Of a stretch of 64,000 bases of DNA, positions 7,916-18,345 are shown piece after piece. Made by a program: the position numbers and the translations under genes. Source of the stretch: Actinoplanes sp. SE50/110 (GTDB taxonomy: Bacteria > Actinomycetota > Actinomycetes > Mycobacteriales > Micromonosporaceae); the NCBI RefSeq assembly GCF_900119315.1, contig NZ_LT827010.1, positions 2,340,001-2,404,000 on the forward strand, written 5' to 3'. The notes below the pieces were generated by a model. The model saw only the letters and a list, made by a program, of their open reading frames with translations. It was not told the DNA's origin and did not search any database. The first letter of the stretch is position 1, and the number at the start of each line of letters is the position of its first letter.

Positions 7916-8823
7916 CCGCGCCCCCGGGTGAGGTCGTGCCGCACGTAGGTGCGCAGCAGCCACCGGTCGTGCCCGTCGTAGTGCGCCTCGAAGGCGTCCC
8001 GGCCGTGCAGGCACCGGCTGTTGGAGAAGGCCAGAAAGCTGCCGGGGGCGAGCCGGACGAGGTGTTCCTCGCGGTCGGCGGCGGCCTGGAACTCCGCAAT
8101 AGCGCATTGATCGACGTCGTCGACACCGGTTATCGAACTGTGCCAGCGGATGGTCGGCTGGCGCAGCGTACCGCCCATCGGAGCGACATTTTCCGCGACG
8201 GCCTGACCGGGCGAGAAACTGTCCGGGGCGTTGATTCGGAATTGTGGCCGGCGCAGCCGCTGCACGGTTTCCGGGGAGCAGTTCCGGACGGCGTCGGCGA
8301 CCCGGACGAGGCGGGTCGCCGGGCGCGGCTCGGGGCTGCGGACGCCGTACAGCAGCACGAAGTCGGGCCGGACGTCGTGGAACGCGATCTCGGTGTGCAG
8401 CCGCAGATCCACCGCGGAGGAGGCGTTCGACTGGGTGGCGGCGCGGTCGGGCCGCGGCCGCACGTGGTGCACGAGGGTGCCGTTCTGCTCCGCGGGATAC
8501 CCGAACTCGTGGCCGAGTTGCCTGGTCAGCATGCCTAGCCAGGTCAGTCCGAGCAGCGGCGGCGCGTCGGCGTCGGTCGGGTCGGCGGGCAGCCCGTGTG
8601 CCACCACCGCGTCGAGGCTGCCGGCCCGCAGTCGGGCCAGCGCCTCGCGGAGCCGGGCGGGCAGGATCCCGGCGTGCCGGCCGGCGCGCCGGAAACAGTC
8701 GCCCGGCGCGCCGGTCCCGGTGATCTCACGCCGGGCCCGCCGCGCCATGTCGGCGGATTCCGCCGGTGCGAGGTACGCCGTGACAATGTCGTCCGAATGC
8801 GTTGTCACACCCATTTCGAGCAT
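7912..8823 (-). CDS. Fe(II)/2-oxoglutarate oxygenase, clavaminate-synthase/VioC/AsnO-like
   Basis: A roughly 303-residue non-heme iron oxygenase. The iron ligands appear as HTE (in DLRLHTEIAFHD) and the distal His in NSRCLHGRDAF; the Arg in RWLLRTYV would bind 2-oxoglutarate. HxE instead of the commoner HxD is characteristic of the amino-acid beta-hydroxylases AsnO, VioC and relatives. The start is uncertain: GTG 8832, ATG 8823 or ATG 8814. The ATG at 8823 has a long G-run about ten bases upstream that can serve as Shine-Dalgarno sequence. It is the first gene of the operon and overlaps the FMN oxidase start. The likely job is hydroxylation of an amino acid, free or in the peptide. Confidence 0.85.
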   Translation of the reverse strand: MLEMGVTTHSDDIVTAYLAPAESADMARRARREITGTGAPGDCFRRAGRHAGILPARLREALARLRAGSLDAVVAHGLPADPTDADAPPLLGLTWLGMLTRQLGHEFGYPAEQNGTLVHHVRPRPDRAATQSNASSAVDLRLHTEIAFHDVRPDFVLLYGVRSPEPRPATRLVRVADAVRNCSPETVQRLRRPQFRINAPDSFSPGQAVAENVAPMGGTLRQPTIRWHSSITGVDDVDQCAIAEFQAAADREEHLVRLAPGSFLAFSNSRCLHGRDAFEAHYDGHDRWLLRTYVRHDLTRGRG

Positions 8824-8833
8824 GCGCGCCACA

Positions 8834-8844
8834 CCCCCCCCCCC
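8834..8844. repeat. Run of 11 C (11 G on the coding strand) at the operon's first start codon
   Basis: An uninterrupted 11-base homopolymer lies about ten bases before the ATG of the oxygenase, where the ribosome-binding site should be. Such runs change length by slippage. A change here would alter ribosome-binding strength or spacing for the whole coupled operon. It is also a place where sequencing errors occur. Confidence 0.8.
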
Positions 8845-8864
8845 GAGCGGTCTCGATCAAGCGA

Positions 8865-8883
8865 GCCGACCATTCATGTCGGC
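8865..8883. promoter_or_regulatory. Inverted repeat in the operon leader
   Basis: GCCGAC, seven bases, GTCGGC. It lies between the proposed -10 element (8907-8912) and the oxygenase start, in the 5' untranslated region on the minus strand, and could be an operator or a short RNA hairpin. No regulator gene is recognisable inside the cluster. Confidence 0.4.
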
Positions 8884-8906
8884 CGTTCAGCTTTCTTGTA
8901 GGACAA

Positions 8907-8934
8907 CTCTAGGTGGATCGAAATCGGGCAACAA
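8907..8934 (-). promoter_or_regulatory. Candidate promoter of the peptide-modifying operon
   Basis: On the minus strand TTGTTG (8934-8929), 16 bases, then TAGAGT (8912-8907) resembles a vegetative sigma-70-type promoter. It points towards the oxygenase gene. Found by eye only. Confidence 0.35.
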
Positions 8935-9608
8935 CCCCTGCGGTCGGACGCTGACCCCTAGCGCATTACCGACGATCGAACTCCTTTTCGAAGTCGATGA
9001 CGTCCGGAACGCCGCCGCATTCGTCGGCGACCTCGTCGGGGCGACTGCGCCGCCGCCGTCGCGGCTCCGCGGCGGCCGGCGGCCGCTGCCCGGTGGTCGG
9101 CACGAACACCCCGGTCCACGACGGCGACCGCGCCGAGCGTGAACCGGAGGTGGAGGTTCCGTGGTCGACCATCCTGCCGGGGCGTGCCGGGCGGGGCCGC
9201 CGCCGATGAGCCGGACGAAGCCGCACGCCGCGAGGGCGACCGGCATGACCGCCCGGGTGGGCGGGTGGCGTTGATCCCGGCCACCACGCCGGAGGCGAGC
9301 TCCCCCGGCGATGACCACCCGGCGGTGCGCGGTGAAGATCCCGGCCGGCGGCAGGAGCGCGGCGAACGCGGTGACCGGCCCGCACCTGCGAGGGCGCGGT
9401 GCCGAAGCGGCGCTGCAGCCGCGGCGCGCGGGCGCGGGTCCCGGCCGGCCCGGAGACCGGCGCTCATAAATATGTCGGGAACGGCTTAACGAACCCTTAG
9501 TTGGGCACAGGGGCCTATTTACTCCCGCGAATCAACCGTGAAACAATCGCTCCCGGATGGGCCCCGCGTCGGTTGAACATCGCTGTTGCAACGAATTCGG
9601 CATCGATC

Positions 9609-9637
9609 TTGGCGGCCCCCGGCGCCTCTGCTAACGT
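9609..9637 (+). promoter_or_regulatory. Candidate promoter of the oligopeptide ABC importer
   Basis: TTGGCG (9609-9614), 17 bases, TAACGT (9632-9637) lies about 40 bases upstream of the first permease start. Found by eye; the match to consensus is moderate. Confidence 0.35.
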
Positions 9638-9678
9638 CCCGGCAGATATCGGAGTCCCGGCCTGGAGGCAATAGCGCA

Positions 9679-10677
9679 ATGGGCAAATTCCTCCTGCGTA
9701 GGGTGGGTTACCTCGTAGTACTCGCGTTGGTCGCGACCGTGGTCGCGTACCTTCTCGCTGCGACGCAGCTCCATCCGCGGAGCAGGTATGAGGGGCGTAA
9801 TCCCGCCCCGGCGGCGGCGGTCGTCGACCAGCGGCTCAACGAGCTCAACATGAACGACAAGACGCCGCTCGTCGAACGATTCACCACCTGGGCGAAGGGG
9901 GTCGCGCACGGCGATCTCGGCAAGACGGTCGACGGCGAGTCGGTGAACACCGAGATGAGCCGGCGGATGTGGGTTAGTCTGCGGCTGATGCTGATCGGCT
10001 CGATCCTGGGCACGCTGCTCGGCGTGGTCGCCGGCGCGTACGGTGCGATCAAGCAACATAAGTGGTCTGATCAGACATTAACCGGCATATCCTTTGTCCT
10101 ACTATCGGTCCCCACCGTGGTGCTCGCCGTCCTGATGAAGAACGGCGGCATCTGGTTCAACCAGGCGTCGGGCCACGAGTCGAACCCGCTCGTGTTCACC
10201 GTCGGTGAGATCACGCCGGGCCTGGACACCTGGTCCTGGGCCGGTCTGAGTGACCGTTTCGGGCACCTGGTCCTGCCGACGATCGTGCTCGCGATCGGCG
10301 TCAACGGCTTCGCCTTCTACAGTCGGTACCAGCGCAACTCGATGCTCGACGTGCTCGGCAGCGACTTCCTGCGGACCGCACAGGCCAAGGGGCTGCGGCG
10401 CTGGTCCGCGCTGACCCGGCACGGCCTGCGCACCGCCCTGATCCCGATGGCGACCTTCTTCTCCTACCAGTTCGCGCTGCTCTTCGTCGGTGCCACCTTC
10501 ACCGAGAAGATCTTCGGCTGGCACGGCATGGGGGAGTACTTCGTCGACTCCATCACCAAGAACGACATCAACTCGACGGCCGGGGTGACCCTCTTCGTCG
10601 CCGTGCTGGTTCTGATCGCCGGCCTGCTCTCCGACGTCGTCTACGCGATGCTGGACCCGCGGGTCCGGGCGAGCTGA
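9679..10677 (+). CDS. Peptide ABC transporter permease, DppB/OppB type
   Basis: Integral membrane subunit (332 residues) of a dipeptide/oligopeptide importer. MGKFLLRRVGYLVVLALVAT is the typical short N-terminus with the first helix. After a periplasm-side stretch come five more helices, and the coupling-helix region FLRTAQAKGLRRWSAL carries the EAA-like loop that contacts the ATPase. The start at 9679 has GGAGG ten bases upstream; an upstream ATG at 9586 would add a non-membrane extension and is rejected. It is the first gene of a four-gene importer operon, 11 bases from the second permease. Confidence 0.92.
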   Translation: MGKFLLRRVGYLVVLALVATVVAYLLAATQLHPRSRYEGRNPAPAAAVVDQRLNELNMNDKTPLVERFTTWAKGVAHGDLGKTVDGESVNTEMSRRMWVSLRLMLIGSILGTLLGVVAGAYGAIKQHKWSDQTLTGISFVLLSVPTVVLAVLMKNGGIWFNQASGHESNPLVFTVGEITPGLDTWSWAGLSDRFGHLVLPTIVLAIGVNGFAFYSRYQRNSMLDVLGSDFLRTAQAKGLRRWSALTRHGLRTALIPMATFFSYQFALLFVGATFTEKIFGWHGMGEYFVDSITKNDINSTAGVTLFVAVLVLIAGLLSDVVYAMLDPRVRAS

Positions 10678-10688
10678 GGGGGACCGAG

Positions 10689-11593
10689 ATGACTACCGAC
10701 ACCGAATCCGTGGTGGTCGGCGCTCCGCCGGCGCCCCGCTCCGTCTCCCGTAACCGCCTGGTGCTGCGGCGCTTCCTGCGCCAGCGGCTGGCCGTCGTCG
10801 GGCTGATCGTGGTCGTGCTGATGGTGCTGATCGCCTACCTCGGCCCGCTATTCTACAAGTGGAAGTACGACCAGCTGGACTTCGAGGCCTTCCAGTCGCC
10901 GCCCACCCCGGAGCACTGGTTCGGCACCTACCAGACCGGCGGCGACGTCTTCTCCCGCACCCTGCGCGGCCTGCAGAAGTCGCTGGTCATCGGTCTGCTC
11001 GGGGCGGGCGCCTCGACCGCTCTGGCCGCCGTGGCCGGCGCCTTCGCCGGGTACTTCCGGGGCAGCACCGACATGGTGATCCGGGTGATCATCGACCTGA
11101 TGCTGGTGCTGCCCAGCTTCCTGATCATCGCGATCTTCTCGACCGCGCTGCGGGACGGGAGCTGGCTGCTGTTCATCGTGCTGCTGGCCGGCTTCCAGTG
11201 GATGATCACCGCCCGGGTGGTCCGCGGCATCACCCAGTCGCTGCGCGAGCGTGAGTTCGTCCAGGCGGCCCGCTTCATGGGCGTACCCGGCTGGAAGATC
11301 ATCCTGCGGCACATCCTGCCGAACATGGCGTCGCTGCTGATCATCGACGCGACCGTCGGCGTCAGCAGCATCATCCTGGCCGAGGTCGGGCTCTCCTTCT
11401 TCGGCTTCGGCGTGCAGCCGCCGGACGTCTCGCTCGGCACCCTGATCGCCGACGGCTCCGGCGCGGCGCTGACCAACTGGTGGCAGTTCTACTTCGTCGC
11501 GGGCGTGCTGGTGCTGCTCGTCCTCGCCGTCAACCTGGTGGGCGACGGCCTGCGCGACGCGCTGGACCCGAACTCCGAGATCGAAGGTGCGAA

Positions 11594-11597
<4 letters not shown>
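10689..11597 (+). CDS. Peptide ABC transporter permease, DppC/OppC type
   Basis: Second membrane subunit (302 residues). It has the DppC layout: a cytoplasmic N-terminal tail ([18 protein letters not shown]) before the first helix, then [19 protein letters not shown] before the conserved transmembrane domain. The ATPase-contact loop [20 protein letters not shown] is clear. Its stop overlaps the GTG start of the ATPase gene (GTGA). Pairs with the DppB-like protein as the import channel. Confidence 0.93.
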
Positions 11598-13735
<2,138 letters not shown>

Positions 13736-13737
13736 CG

Positions 13738-13763
13738 GCCGGTGTGGCGGAGTCCGCACCGGC
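13738..13763 (+). terminator. Small hairpin between ATPase and binding-protein genes
   Basis: GCCGGTG, 12 bases, CACCGGC, with a further short palindrome (GCGGA-G-TCCGC) inside. It may tune relative expression of the binding protein, which is usually made in excess of the membrane complex. There is no U-run, so termination would be partial at most. Confidence 0.35.
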
Positions 13764-13818
13764 TGGTGTAAATGAAAGAACCTGCGTCCTTTGTAGACGC
13801 TTAGTTGTGGAGGAATTG

Positions 13819-15531
13819 GTGAGGAAACCCTGGAGCGCGCGAGCGATCCTCGCGCCGGTCGTGGCGGCTACCCTGATCGGGACCGCCGCGTGCAGCGGGT
13901 CGAGCGGCACGACCACCAATCAGGCTGCCCCGCCGCCGAAGGCGAGCGAGAACCAGATCAACCCGAAGTCGCGCGACCAGGTCAAGGACGGCGGCACGCT
14001 GACCTGGGCGCTGAGCGGCTTCCCGGCGAACTTCAACTACTACGAGCTGGACGGCACCGACGTCGACGCCAGCTACGTCAACCTGGCGATGATGCCGCAG
14101 CTGTACAACTACGAGGCTGACGCCACCCCGGTCTGGAACAAGAACTACCTCGCCTCCGAGCCGGTCCTCAAGACCGACCCGAAGCAGGTCGTCACCTTCG
14201 AGCTGAACCCGAAGGCCACCTGGAACGACGGCGCCCCGATCACCTGGGAGGACCTCTACTGGCAGTGGAAGTCCACCAGCGGGGCGGACAAGGCGTACAA
14301 CATCTCGGCCTCCAACGGCTACGAGAACATCGAGAGCGTCGCCAAGGGCAAGGACGACCACGAGGCGATCGTCACCTTCAAGACGAAGTACGCCGACTGG
14401 CAGTCGCTGTTCACCCCGTTCTACCCGGCGTCGACGAACAAGGACCCGAAGACCTTCAACGCGGGCTGGCAGAAGTCCCCGCTGAAGACCACCGCGGGCC
14501 CGTTCAAGTTCGACTCCGCGGACGCCACCGCGAAGACCATCACCCTGGTCCGCAACGAGAAGTGGTGGGGCGACCCGGCCAAGCTCGACAAGATCGTCTT
14601 CCGGGCGATCGAGCCGAACGCGCAGGTCGACGCGCTGGCCAACGGTGAGATCGACTTCGTCGACATCGGCTCCAACGTGGACGCCTACCAGCGCGCCCTG
14701 AAGATCAGCACCGCGGAGATCCGCAAGGCGGCCGGCCCGAACTTCCGGCACCTGACGATCAACGGCACCAGCACCGTGCTGTCCGACGTCAAGGTGCGCC
14801 AGGCGCTCGCCCAGGCGATCGACCGGACCGCCATCGCCAAGGCCCTGACCGGCCCGCTCGGCATCGATCCCAAGGCGCTCAACAACCACATCTTCATGTC
14901 GAACCAGGCCGGTTACCAGGACAACTCCGGTGACATCGGCAAGTACGACGTGGAGAAGGCCAAGGCGGGCCTGGACGCGGCCGGCTGGAAGCTCAACGGC
15001 GACACCCGCGAGAAGGACGGCAAGAAGCTCGAGATCAACTTTGTGATCCCGACCGGCGTCAAGTCCTCCGAGCAGGAGTCCCAGCTGGTGCAGAACATGC
15101 TGGCCCAGGTCGGCGCCAAGGTGAAGATCAACGCGGTGCCGGTCGACGACTTCTTCGACAAGTACGTCACCCCGGGCAACTTCGACATGACGGTCTTCGC
15201 CTGGATCGGCACCCAGTTCCCGGTCAGCTCCGCCAAGTCGATCTACGCGAACCCGACCAAGAACGCCAAGGGTGAGCTGGACATCCAGCAGAACTACGCC
15301 CGGGTCGGCTCGCCCGAGCTGGACACCACCTTCAACAACGCGACCGCCGAGCTGGACAAGACCAAGGCGGCCACGCTGGCCAACCAGGCCGACGCCCAGA
15401 TCTGGCAGGAGGTTCACTCGCTGACCCTCTACCAGCGCCCGGAGCTGATCGCCACCAAGAAGGACCTGGCCAACTTCGGCGCCAAGGGCTTCGCCAGCGT
15501 CATCTACGAGAACATCGGTTTCGTCAAGTAA
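13819..15531 (+). CDS. Peptide-binding lipoprotein of the ABC importer (SBP family 5)
   Basis: Extracellular solute-binding protein, about 570 residues, usual for DppA/OppA proteins. The GTG at 13819 has GGAGG five bases upstream. The product begins with a basic, hydrophobic signal and a lipobox-like IGTAACSG, so the mature protein is a lipoprotein anchored at the Cys. The mature part begins with a Pro/Ala-rich linker, then DGGTLTWALSG and many SBP_bac_5 features (for example LRHLTINGTSTVLSDVKVRQALA). It is last in its operon and followed by a strong terminator. Its peptide specificity is unknown. Its position beside the peptide-modifying operon, across a divergent promoter region, makes uptake of a related peptide worth considering. 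Confidence 0.92.
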   Translation: MRKPWSARAILAPVVAATLIGTAACSGSSGTTTNQAAPPPKASENQINPKSRDQVKDGGTLTWALSGFPANFNYYELDGTDVDASYVNLAMMPQLYNYEADATPVWNKNYLASEPVLKTDPKQVVTFELNPKATWNDGAPITWEDLYWQWKSTSGADKAYNISASNGYENIESVAKGKDDHEAIVTFKTKYADWQSLFTPFYPASTNKDPKTFNAGWQKSPLKTTAGPFKFDSADATAKTITLVRNEKWWGDPAKLDKIVFRAIEPNAQVDALANGEIDFVDIGSNVDAYQRALKISTAEIRKAAGPNFRHLTINGTSTVLSDVKVRQALAQAIDRTAIAKALTGPLGIDPKALNNHIFMSNQAGYQDNSGDIGKYDVEKAKAGLDAAGWKLNGDTREKDGKKLEINFVIPTGVKSSEQESQLVQNMLAQVGAKVKINAVPVDDFFDKYVTPGNFDMTVFAWIGTQFPVSSAKSIYANPTKNAKGELDIQQNYARVGSPELDTTFNNATAELDKTKAATLANQADAQIWQEVHSLTLYQRPELIATKKDLANFGAKGFASVIYENIGFVK

Positions 15532-15549
15532 CGACGACTCCTCACCAAA

Positions 15550-15588
15550 GCTCGCGCCGCGCGGAGGCTGCCTCCGCGCGGCGCGAGC
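15550..15588 (+). terminator. Strong intrinsic terminator-like hairpin after the ABC importer operon
   Basis: An 18-base arm (15550-15567) is followed by the loop CTG and a perfectly complementary arm (15571-15588), then CGTTTCTCC. It lies 18 bases after the binding-protein stop. The stem is very stable and the tail is moderately T-rich. Confidence 0.85.
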
Positions 15589-15756
15589 CGTTTCTCCGGC
15601 CATCGGGCCCGCGCCGGCCCGGTCGCGGATCTCACGCATCGTCGCCCGCCTGCGCGCACCGGCTTTCCCCGAAGCCCGACCGGTGCCGCTGAGCGAGGTT
15701 TAGTCTGCCGTTAATCAGCAACCGCAGTACTCCGGCCTCGTGGAAAGGCCCGGACC

Positions 15757-17601
15757 ATGAATTTCCGGCAATCGGCGGTCGTCGTTCACGGCATCCATGC
15801 GGCGTACATTCCGGTGGCTTATGCGGCGGTGACCCTGTCCGCCGTGGCGGCGGCCGTGGCGCCGCCGCGCATGCTGATGTTCGGCATGCTGGCGGTCGGG
15901 CCGGCGTTCGTCGCCGCCACCGCCCGGCCGGTGGCGGTCCTCGGTGTGGGCGGCTATGCGCTGGCCGCCGCGTTCACGGTCTCCACCTGGCAGGGCCTGC
16001 TCGGCACCGCCGACCAGGTCCTGCGACTGATGCTGATCGTGGTGATGACCGTGGTCAGCTGGTCGGTCGCCCGACACCTCGGACTGCTGCTGCGCGCCGC
16101 CACTGTCGCCGCCCAGGAGCGGCAGATGCTGGCGGCCGTCGTCGAGCAGTCCGCCGACGGGATCATCGTGACCTCGCTCGACGGGGTGGTGACCCACTGG
16201 AACGGCGGCGCCGAACAGCTCTACCGCCAGTCGGCCGACCAGGTCGTCGGGACCGGGTTCGGCCGGTTCCTGCCGGCCGACCGGCAGGCCGCCTTCGGGC
16301 GGGCGCTGGCCTCGCTGGCCGCCGGTGAGCGCGTCCACCTCGACGAGGCCCGCCGGATCCGCGCCGACGGCGCCGAGATGCTGGTCTCCGTCGCGGTGTC
16401 GCCGATCCGCGACGAGACCGGCGAGGTGGTCGCGACGGCTTCCACCGAGCGCGACATCACCGAGGTCAAGCGGCGCGAGGCGGAGGAGCGGCTGGCCCGC
16501 GAACGGTCGGCGCGGGCCGCCCGGCTGGAAAGCCTCGGACAGCTGGCCAGCGGGGTGGCGCACGACTTCAACAACCTGCTCGCCATCATCCTGAACTACG
16601 CCGACTTCCTCACCGAGGAGGTCACCGAGGACGGCAGCCGGGACCTGGCCCGGATCCGCGACGCCGCGGACCGGGCACGCGCGCTGACCGGACAGCTGCT
16701 GCTGTTCGCCAAGCAGGAGTCCGCCACGGTGGAGATCGTCGACCTGAACGAGGTGGTCAGCGCGTCCAGCGAGCTGCTCACCCGGACCATCGGGGCCAAC
16801 ATCAGTCTGCTCTGCCGGCCGCACCCGCAGGCCCTCCCGGTCAGCGCCAACCGGGGGCGCCTCGACCAGATCCTGCTCAACCTGGTGATCAACGCCCGGG
16901 ACGCGATGCCCGACGGCGGGGTGGTGCTGATCGAGACCGGCCGGGCGCCGGGCCGCCGGGTGCGGATGACGGTCAGCGACACCGGATGCGGCATGTCACC
17001 GGAGGTCAAGGACCGGCTGTTCGAGCCGTTCTTCACGACCAAGCCGGCCGACCGCGGCACCGGCCTGGGCCTGGCCACCGTCTACGGCATCGTCGGCGAC
17101 GCCGGCGGCAGCATCCAGGTGGACTCCACGCCCGGGGTCGGCACCACCTTCGAGATCCTGCTGCCGCTGGCCGGCGACACCACCGGGCAGGAGCCGGAGC
17201 CGGACGCGCACCGCCCGGTCACCGGGCACGGCGAGCGGATCCTGCTGGTCGAGGACGACGAGTTCGTTCGCGACCTGGTGGTCCGCATCCTGAACGGCAA
17301 CGGGTACCAGACCGTCCCGCTCGACGAGAACGCCGCCGGGGACGCCGACGTGGCCGGCGCCGCGGTACTGCTCAGCGACATCATGCTGCGGTTCCGGTCC
17401 GGTCCGGCGATCGCCGATCAACTGCGTACCCGTCATCCCGATCTCCGGGTGGTGTTCATGTCCGGTTACAGCGATGAGGAGCTCCGCCACCGGTACGACC
17501 TCAGCGCGGCGACCGGCATCCTGCAGAAGCCGTTCACCGCCGTGGAACTGCTCGCCGCCGTCGGAACAGCGCTGACCCCCGCGGTCAGCCGGCGTGGCTA
17601 G
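15757..17601 (+). CDS. Hybrid sensor histidine kinase with PAS and receiver domains
   Basis: A 614-residue signalling protein. Residues 1-110 hold about four membrane helices. A PAS domain follows (about 125-245, starting MLAAVVEQSADGIIV), then a HisKA domain with phospho-His in VAHDFNN (about 268), and an ATPase domain with N-box NLVINARDAMPDGG, DTGCGM and GTGLGLATVYGI. A C-terminal receiver has the acidic pair VEDDE, the likely acceptor Asp in LLSDIM and the Lys in LQKPF. The receiver is shorter than average between the acidic pair and acceptor. A TetR gene starts eight bases after the stop and is probably co-transcribed. The signal is unknown. Confidence 0.9.
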   Translation: MNFRQSAVVVHGIHAAYIPVAYAAVTLSAVAAAVAPPRMLMFGMLAVGPAFVAATARPVAVLGVGGYALAAAFTVSTWQGLLGTADQVLRLMLIVVMTVVSWSVARHLGLLLRAATVAAQERQMLAAVVEQSADGIIVTSLDGVVTHWNGGAEQLYRQSADQVVGTGFGRFLPADRQAAFGRALASLAAGERVHLDEARRIRADGAEMLVSVAVSPIRDETGEVVATASTERDITEVKRREAEERLARERSARAARLESLGQLASGVAHDFNNLLAIILNYADFLTEEVTEDGSRDLARIRDAADRARALTGQLLLFAKQESATVEIVDLNEVVSASSELLTRTIGANISLLCRPHPQALPVSANRGRLDQILLNLVINARDAMPDGGVVLIETGRAPGRRVRMTVSDTGCGMSPEVKDRLFEPFFTTKPADRGTGLGLATVYGIVGDAGGSIQVDSTPGVGTTFEILLPLAGDTTGQEPEPDAHRPVTGHGERILLVEDDEFVRDLVVRILNGNGYQTVPLDENAAGDADVAGAAVLLSDIMLRFRSGPAIADQLRTRHPDLRVVFMSGYSDEELRHRYDLSAATGILQKPFTAVELLAAVGTALTPAVSRRG

Positions 17602-17609
17602 GCCGCCGG

Positions 17610-18221
17610 GTGGCCGGGCGACGCGAGCACAACAAGCGGGAGACCCGCCGGTCGCTGCAGGACGCGGCGCGCCGGCTGTTCGAGGAACGCGGCTTCGACG
17701 AGGTCTGCGTCGAGGACATCGCCACCGAGGTGCCGGTGTCGCGGCGGACCTTCTTCAACTACTTCGACTCCAAGGAGGCGGCGCTGGTCGACCCGGGCCC
17801 GTCGCGGGTCGACACGCTCGCCGCTCTGCTGGCCGGCCGCCCGGCGGACGAACCGCTGCTCAACAGCCTGTGCACGGTGCACATTCAGTTTCTGATGACC
17901 GACCCGGAGGATCTCGCCGCCCGGATGCGCCTGGTGCGGGCCAACCCGGCGCTGCGGCAACGGTGGATCACCGCGATCGAGACCTTCGACGCCGAGGTCG
18001 TCCGCTGGGCCTGTACCCGTACCGGGCTGCCCCCGGAGGCGGTGTATCCGCAGTTGCTGGCCGGGATCGCCGGCACCGTGTCCCGGCTCGCCATGGAGCA
18101 CTGGGACCCGGACACCGCACCCGAGCGGCTCGCCGAGGTGATCTCCTGCATCTACCGCCTGCTGGCCGCGCTGGGCAACGACGCGGACCTGCCGCCGGCC
18201 GACCGCGGCTGCGAGCACTGA
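17610..18221 (+). CDS. TetR family transcriptional regulator
   Basis: 203 residues with an N-terminal helix-turn-helix: RRSLQDAARRLFEERGFDEV, then EDIATEVPVSRRTFFNYFDSKEAAL, the classical TetR DNA-binding signature. The C-terminal ligand-binding half is unlike any family I can name. The GTG start at 17610 lies eight bases after the kinase stop. The last codons (ADRGCEH-stop) are the first copy of a tandem repeat that continues downstream. Target genes are not evident. Confidence 0.9.
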   Translation: MAGRREHNKRETRRSLQDAARRLFEERGFDEVCVEDIATEVPVSRRTFFNYFDSKEAALVDPGPSRVDTLAALLAGRPADEPLLNSLCTVHIQFLMTDPEDLAARMRLVRANPALRQRWITAIETFDAEVVRWACTRTGLPPEAVYPQLLAGIAGTVSRLAMEHWDPDTAPERLAEVISCIYRLLAALGNDADLPPADRGCEH

Positions 18222-18345
18222 CCGCCGGGGGTCACGCCGGCCCGCCGCCGGCCGACCGCGGCTGCGAGCACTGACCGCCGCCGGGGGCACGCCGGCCCGC
18301 CGCCGGCCGGCCCGGGCTGCGAGCACCGACCGCCAGAGGGTCACG
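18194..18345. repeat. Three imperfect tandem copies (53-55 bases) in the TetR/chemoreceptor convergent gap
   Basis: Units beginning GCCGGCCGACCGCGGCTGCG start at 18194, 18247 and (diverged) 18302. Copy 1 contains the last codons and stop of the TetR gene. Each unit also contains a GTCACGCCG-like segment, and in copy 3 this overlaps the stop of the convergent chemoreceptor gene. The units are GC-rich with local self-complementarity and may act as a bidirectional terminator. Confidence 0.8.

Larger units (their letters stand above)
8824..9678. other. 855-base intergenic region with a decayed-looking minus-strand coding remnant
   Basis: No intact gene is convincing here. On the minus strand between about 9467 and 8966, stretches that look like a small membrane protein (for example MPVALAACGFVRLIGGG, LHLRFTLGAVAVVDRG and DEVADECGGVPDVIDFEKEF) fall in different frames, as expected of a gene broken by several frameshifts. 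The outer parts hold the candidate promoters for the divergent operons. The part from about 9480 to 9600 is noticeably less GC-rich than its surroundings. Confidence 0.4.

Noticed and set aside
8857..8877. Six-codon peptide MNGRLA in the operon leader as a second precursor
   Set aside because: No ribosome-binding site, no aromatic tail, and it overlaps the inverted repeat; likely chance.
9586..9678. N-terminal extension of the DppB-like permease from an upstream ATG
   Set aside because: It adds an unstructured head before the normal MGKFLLRR start, which has its own GGAGG.
11480..11593. Longer start of the double ATPase inside the DppC gene
   Set aside because: The GTG at 11594 with GTGA overlap gives a normal N-terminus; the extension is the other frame of the permease.
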